Positions 58,696-64,000 of a DNA stretch of 64,000 bases are shown piece after piece (position 1 is the stretch's first letter; each line of letters starts with the position of its first letter). The stretch is from Aplidium turbinatum. Taxonomy: Eukaryota; Chordata; Ascidiacea; Aplousobranchia; Polyclinidae. The translations under genes and the position numbers were made by a program. Under the pieces are notes generated by a model. The model searched no databases. It was not told the origin of the DNA and worked only from the letters and a program-made list of their open reading frames with translations. The DNA is taken from assembly GCA_918807975.1 (NCBI GenBank), contig OU964931.1, forward strand, positions 8,194,251 to 8,258,250, written 5' to 3'.

Positions 58696-61600
58696 TCAGT
58701 TGTTATGAGAGATCCATGGAGCGTTTCGATTGTCGTGATTGACAATGCTTCCTCGTGCTTTGTAGTTATCCAGAAGCGGTTTCCATGTTTCTGTGTCTTT
58801 TACCAGCAAATTCTTGTTACCTGTAACAAACAAGTTGGCATCAAGCAAAGCTGACAAGCAAGCGACAATTTTAACTATAGGCTTCACAAACACAAATAAA
58901 AAGATAGTATTTTATGACAAGTCGTGAGCATGATTTTAATGTTCCTGTGGACTAAAATCTAGACATCTTTTTGTGCCAGGTGTACAACTTTTAACCACAA
59001 AAACTAACAAACAAAATATCTCAGGTGCCGGTTAAGCAAACCAAATAAGAAGCAACTTGGACAAAATAAAAATAGTATTCACTCCCTCCTCTTATGTGTG
59101 GATGTGGATGCGTTTCAATTCTCTACTCATGGCGTCTAGTTTTCCCACTCAAATATTAAACCCGAGTTTTATCCCTTAAATATTGAACTCAAGTTTTACC
59201 TCTCAAATATTGAACCAGAGTTTTACCCCTCAAATATTGTACCAGAGTTTTACCGCTCAAATATTGAACCCGAGTTTTGCCCCTCAAATATTGAACCCGA
59301 GTTTTACCCCTTAAATAATAAACCCGAGTTTTACCCCTCAAATATTGAACACAAGTTTTACCCCTCACATATTGAACCCGAGTTTTACCCCTCAAATATT
59401 GAACCCGAATTTTACCGCACTAACAAGAAACTACGTCTTCCTCTTGCAGCCAATGTGGCGCTGAGAAATAGATTGCAGACCATAACATTAACAAGTAGAC
59501 CAGCGTTTGTCACGAAATGGAGTGTATCTTGAATGATGAGGTCAAAGATGGCTGTTCAGTGTTCACTAGTAGCCACAGGAGGAAACGATGCAACATCAGT
59601 TTGAATACCCTGGTGTGAAACTAAAATGCTATGAACAAAACTTGGTCGAGTTCAACGATAGAGCAAGAGCTTGCAAGGTGCTCTGAGCTACGGCCGCGTG
59701 ACACACGAAGAAGTGTGGCCTACTGGCCTCGACATATGTTAACAACGTAAAAAGAGTTAGGGGTAGCCATTCCGATACAATAACTCAAACAAAGAATATG
59801 ACACGGCATTGTGCTATTTAATGAAATAAAAGCTCAAAATAAAAGCTGTAATCAAATGAAGCTCAAACTAAAAAAAGAAAAGGCAAATAAACAAAATATC
59901 AAAAAATCTGGCCATCTTACCCACGATAACCAAGCCACTCTTTGCTCTTGTGATAGCGACGTTGACTTGATGAGGGTCGGTAACAAAACCAATGTTCTTC
60001 CGCCGCCAATGGAGATTTGCTTCGTCTTCGATAGCAAGCGCAGGTTTGGAGCGGACGGTGGACAAGATGACGTAATCGCTCTCACTTCCTATGCACAGAA
60101 TAAATCAAGAGATTCAGCACTTCAGACTGTATAGTATAAGTGTCAATGCATACTAATATTGCATAAGCTTTACGCAGCTTTAGAAATTAGCTATATAACA
60201 ACTGCAGACTGTTGACTCTGATTCATCATTATTACATTTGTACTTACATACTTACCATTCTCTGCGCAAAATATACTAATTATCTAACACTGAAAAACGT
60301 AACGGTTGTTGTGGAAACCATTGGGTTATAGATACAAAGTAAACAAGTTTCATGAATTGCTACATTGTAACAAACCAACCTTGACTAGTGATCACTGTAC
60401 CAACGTGGACTTCCTTCATGTGAGACCTTTCTTTTGCTATCATCTCTTTGATAGTGCTGACTTGAGCGGTGTAGGGCGATAGTATCATGATGCTGGACAG
60501 TGGAACACGCTCAGTGACATGCAAGTACACCAATATCTTGATCTGAAAGTATATTAAACGTATACAGCAGTTCGCAATGTAGTCCGAGCAACAAAGGTAT
60601 TTCAATGTGGTGCGATACTGACTCATGCGCGAAACACGTGCCTACGTGCCTCGTTGTCAATTTTTGCTACCGTACAATCGGCTACCGAGAAACAAACAGT
60701 TCGATTTGTTCTTTATTCTTTTTGGATATTCATTATTCATACTACAGGGTTTTAAGTTGGTATTTCTGGTCGTCGTACATCCGTTAATTAGAAAGAGTTT
60801 AGTTTCTGAAAATGTTTAGTATTGTTTGAAGTGAAGTTCGTTCATCATCATCATTAAGTTCCTTCCTCTCGTCGAGGGTTGGAGGCAATGAGACGCCAAG
60901 TTTCTCTGTTTTGAGCTTTTTCTTTTGCAGTTTTGTAGTTAAGTCCTGGCCAGTCTTCAATATCATTAGTCCAAATTCTTGGTGGTCTGCCCCTATTTCG
61001 TTTGCCGTTCATTTTTCCTTCTAGTAGTTGTGTTTGAATAGAATTATTGCGAATCATGTGGCCAAAATATTTCAATTTTCTTGATTTAATTGTTTGTAGA
61101 ACTTCCATGTTGGTTTGTATTCTGGATAGTACATCTTTGTTTGTGATTTTATCCTTCCATGAAATTTTAAGCATTCTTCTATAAATCCACATTTCAAATG
61201 CCTCAAGTCGTTTAACCATTTGTGATGACAGTGTCCATGTTTCTGCATTGTAGAGTAGTGTAGTCCATATATAGCATTTCGCAATTCGTTTTCGAGTGTT
61301 GATGTTAATTTTGCGTGTTGTTAATGTCTTTTTCATTTTCACGAAGTTGTTTCTTGCTATTTCTATTCGTCTCAATATTTCCGTATTGCATCTGCCATTT
61401 TCAGTTATTGTGTGTCCCAGATAGGTAAAACTTTTGACTTGTTCGACCAGCATTCCGCCAATAGTAATATTTAAACTTGGTACATTTTCTTTTCTTGTAA
61501 TAATCATAGTTTTCGTCTTGTTTATGTTGATTTTCATGTTATATTCCTTTCCAATATTGTTCACTTTTTCTATTATTGTTTGGAGAGCTTCTGCTGATTC

Positions 61601-63019
61601 CGCCAATAAAACAGTATCGTCTGCATACCTTAGGTTGGATATGTTCGTTATGCGTAGGATAACTGGACTACACAGTCTACAAGGTTCATCTTGTGAAATC
61701 GTTTCACTTTCGAAGCTTGTACCTGAAATCGAAATTTGTCGTCCCAGCACAATACTCAAACAAGGTTTCACTTTCAAACTATCAAGATATTACCGAGTAA
61801 GAACGACTTTTTCGCGATGCTCTCTTTTATTGTGCTGTGTTTTATAAATACAATAGCTTAGTTAGTGCACCAACAATCGTCTTCTTAGTTTGAATCTGTC
61901 TTCTTCGCCACTCCAAGGGTCGACAGGCTCTACTTTTTACTACTCTTGAGCAGTGGCAGTGACTCGGACTGGATGTTTGCGCAAGTGTCCAGCAGCCATT
62001 GGACGGGTTAATGATTCAGTTTGCGCAAACCATGCACATCATTTGGAGCATGATAGGTGGTGTGGTCAGCGATATGTCCTCCTTGCCACACTCACAGATC
62101 GGGTGGTGCCATCCCTCTCATTCATGCATGTTGGAGAGGAATAGTCCAACGCCAGTGCGCAAGTGATTGAGCCACAGCTAGGGCTGTCTTGAGAGAAGCA
62201 TTCGGTTGGGTGGGGGGGCTGGCGTCGGAGATGAAGCTTTGAAGTTTCTAGATTTCTTCTTCCACTCCAAGGTCCATTGGTGGTCCGCCAAAGCAGCCGC
62301 ACTGATGGATTAGTCTTCAGCAATTTTCATCAAAAGTTGTGCGGCCTGCACATATAGATGTTTCGATTTCCGCCACCGGGGAATCGAGAAGTTTGAGACA
62401 AATGTTGTCAGGATCAGGGACCTTACAGGTTTGTGTTTAGTGGAAAGCAGAGTGAGTTGCATTCACACCCATCGGGTGTGAAGTCACTAAGATTTTTAAT
62501 TGTGCTTAACGTTTTTCGCACTTTTGATCGTTCAACCATTATAATATTAGAAACTGATGAACGTGGTTTTAAAATGAAAATGCACTAAAGCTGTTGTTCT
62601 ATGAACTTGATTGATAAAGGTGATACTTTTGTGTCAAAACCGGTGTTTCAAACTGATTAAAAGGTAAGGTATAAGCTAAATTTATAATTAAATTTGCTAT
62701 TTCAAGCTAACAATTGGCAGTTCAAGCTAACTCATGAAATAAATTACAGGAAAAACTACGACACTAAACATGTTTTTTAAAATCTTACCACTGCCTTTGC
62801 CTCATCTTCATTGTACTGTGAATTCTCCCCTCCACGCTCCAAGCTGAAGTTGATTTTTTCAAGGCCAGCAATATGACAGAACACGGCAGTGTTGTCAGGT
62901 TTGTTTGAGGGGTAACAAAACTTGAAACGACGGGCCGCTTCCCTTTGGATGACGCTACCATCGGTTTCCAAGCGACTTTTGTAGAATTTTTCGGATGGAA
63001 AACCGCATATTCCGGGATG
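58696..63019 (-). CDS. HELZ2-like superfamily 1 helicase, 3' exons only
   Basis: Four minus-strand exons in phase give the last 228 residues: 62789-63019, 60380-60542, 59921-60088 and 58696-58820. The opening HPGICGFPSEKFYKSRL continues a Q-Y-R-M helicase motif from an unseen upstream exon. Then come MILSPYTAQ (motif IV), HVGTVITSQGSESDYVILS (motif V) and FVTDPHQVNVAITRAKSG (motif VI with its arginine finger). Human HELZ2 has GVAVSSITKSQGSEW and FVVDPNQVNVAVTRAQ at the same places, so this family fits better than UPF1 or SETX. HELZ2 is a helicase with an RNase II-like part in vertebrates; that part is not in the window. Introns carry a minisatellite and LINE remnants. The gene runs off the right edge or is interrupted there. 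Confidence 0.85.
59137..59417. repeat. 27-bp minisatellite in a helicase intron
   Basis: About ten tandem units of 27 bp built on CCTCAAATATTGAACCCGAG plus TTTTACC, with a few substitutions per unit. Because the period is a multiple of three, it forms an open frame of nine-residue repeats on the minus strand. I consider this a by-product, not a gene. Confidence 0.9.
60841..61777 (-). pseudogene. RTE-type LINE, 5'-truncated reverse transcriptase
   Basis: A long minus frame has the RT box LRYADDTVLLAES, then FTYLGHTIT, LLYNAETWTLS, RKLKYFGHMIRN and KRNRGRPPRIW, the order found in RTE-clade ORF2 thumb and C-terminal regions. The endonuclease and the first RT motifs are missing. The frame above about 61665 no longer looks like RTE, so the truncation point is near there. 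Directly after the stop lies ATGATGATGA, the short trinucleotide tail typical of RTE 3' ends. The preserved 307-codon frame suggests a fairly young insertion. It lies in a helicase intron, same strand as the gene. Confidence 0.8.
61875..62330 (-). pseudogene. Degraded LINE C-terminus, second family
   Basis: On the minus strand, TGVGLFLSNMHE, then ICECGKED, then HAPNDVHGLRKLNH and VQWLLDTCANIQ appear in order across shifting frames. This is the CxCG...H...C ending of a LINE ORF2 unlike the RTE copy beside it. A GAAGAAGA tail follows near 61888. It resembles the fragment at 56940-57150. Confidence 0.5.
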
Positions 63020-63413
63020 CTTGAAACAAAGTGTAAGGGTGAAATTGAAGTGAACTTAAACACAATAGTAGGCCAAACCAATAAGCCTACAAATTACTTG
63101 AAAAATTTACTTCATATACTATCTTCTGTAAAATATACTGTAACTATAAAAAAGAAAACTATGTGTCGTACCACTGCTATTAGAATTGTTGAAAGCTTTT
63201 AATTAATTTTTTTGGTTAAACAAAAATTCTTGAATTTTTGTAAAGCTAGCGATAACTGATTTCAAGACCTTGTGTAAATTAGTTTTGGAGAACAAGACAA
63301 TGTACAAACTTGGTGATCACACTTCAATAACATATGAAAATACAAAAAAATAGGTCAGTGTGCCAATATGCAGGACAAGTTTCTGGGCAGCCGATTGTAG
63401 CATCGAATAGACA

Positions 63414-63460
63414 GCGATAGACACGTGTTTCGCCCATGAGGCTGGGCTCATCAGTATCGC
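63414..63460 (-). ncRNA. Type I hammerhead ribozyme
   Basis: Read on the minus strand from 63460: GCGATA (stem I), CTGATGA, stem II GCCCA-loop-TGGGC, GAAA, a very short stem III within the palindrome ACACGTGT, the cleavage triplet GTC, and TATCGC, which pairs perfectly with the opening GCGATA. Every invariant core position of the hammerhead is present. A 2-bp stem III that is self-complementary between two molecules is the form reported for hammerheads in Penelope-like retroelements and retrozymes. It likely cuts after GTC at 63420. It marks the end region of such an element extending toward the right edge. No Penelope reverse transcriptase is visible here. Confidence 0.8.
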
Positions 63461-64000
63461 ACCGTAGTGTTGAACTGTTTTATTTGCATCAGTGGCTCAC
63501 GGTACAAAAGATTGACACGGTGAGAGAGTACAAACAAACATAGCCAGGTCGAAGACTTTAAGAAACCGGCCTGCCACACCCCGCGGCGGCGGGGAGCGGC
63601 GTGATTTATGGGGTGACGATGCACCCGGAGGGTTAAGTCCACCAGCTTAGGTCGCGAGGGCCAGGCTGGGGAGTCGAGGTACCTGTGGAGGGAGAGTGTG
63701 GATCGAAACACTATATAGCCCGTCCGCAAATTTAGAATGGCGGAGCGGGCCAGGGAGACAGGCTCTTTCTGCATAGCCCAGAATGAAGCCCTGCGACGGA
63801 CCGGGCGACCCGTCGTGTGTGGACGCTGGAACCGGCAGTAATTGACCGCCGGGCAGTGCCCACGTCTCTTTCACGCGTCCTCGCGTAGGTACTTTGACTC
63901 TTATACCCGGTCTGCCAGTAGGCAGAGCGGATAAAGTTGGGGTCTCCCACGAGGAAGAGAGTCGAACCATTTAAGGATAATTTGGCTCTCGTGGCAGACG
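63461..64000 (-). other. GC-rich sequence upstream of the hammerhead
   Basis: This block, especially 63560-63960, is much richer in G and C than its surroundings. Three overlapping open frames of 70-107 codons exist, but none shows a motif I know; open frames are expected in GC-rich DNA. A TATATAG word occurs at 63711-63717. It is most simply the body or terminal repeat of the hammerhead-bearing retroelement. The left limit and the part outside the window are unknown. Confidence 0.4.

Noticed and set aside
59189-59395. Open minus frame of nine-residue repeats
   Set aside because: It is a by-product of a 27-bp minisatellite inside an intron; no start context, splice link or domain supports a gene.
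63451-63970. Overlapping 70-107 codon minus frames near the right edge
   Set aside because: Long open frames are expected by chance in GC-rich DNA; three frames are open at once and none has a domain.

Overview
This window is AT-rich animal nuclear DNA. It carries five intron-bearing host genes set in dense transposon sequence: MCTS1 (+, 10517-15651), TXNDC9 (-, 17578-21398), a Rab9 GTPase (+, 33577-37069), AIFM1 (-, 37277-45054, first exon not found) and the 3' end of a HELZ2-type helicase gene (-, 58696-63019, continuing beyond the window). The gene set is metazoan. BEL/Pao and Ty3/Gypsy elements, many hAT derivatives, tRNA-derived SINEs and RTE/CR1-like LINE ends suggest an invertebrate, perhaps a marine deuterostome such as a tunicate. 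The sequence alone does not fix the species.

Layout. 1-9.9 kb is gene-free and holds hAT elements end to end and inside one another, plus a second DNA-transposon family with GGRTGCAACC ends and 9-bp target duplications. 10.5-21.4 kb holds the tail-to-tail pair MCTS1/TXNDC9, whose introns carry hAT elements, one nested in another. 22.9-31.2 kb is a whole-looking BEL/Pao element with two 559-bp LTRs and a perfect 5-bp target duplication. 33.6-45.1 kb holds a second tail-to-tail pair, Rab9/AIFM1, with only 207 bp between stop codons. The Rab9 intron contains a 1.7-kb fold-back element, and AIFM1 has two neighbouring GC-AG introns, three SINE copies and a tRNA-like retro-insertion. 46.7-56.5 kb is repeats: a LINE end, hAT copies and a Ty3/Gypsy element inserted into the tip of a hAT transposon. 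56.5-63 kb holds the helicase gene, with LINE remnants and a 27-bp minisatellite in its introns. The last kilobase contains a near-ideal type I hammerhead ribozyme core, probably from a Penelope-like or retrozyme-like element.

The host genes are housekeeping genes and do not form a pathway: translation re-initiation (MCTS1), chaperonin co-factor (TXNDC9), late endosome to Golgi transport (Rab9), mitochondrial redox and cell death (AIFM1), and an RNA-helicase-type nuclear factor (HELZ2-like). Gene models were built by hand from splice signals, exact phase agreement and remembered human protein sequences. No database search was run. Most transposon calls rest on inverted ends plus target-site duplications read directly from the sequence.
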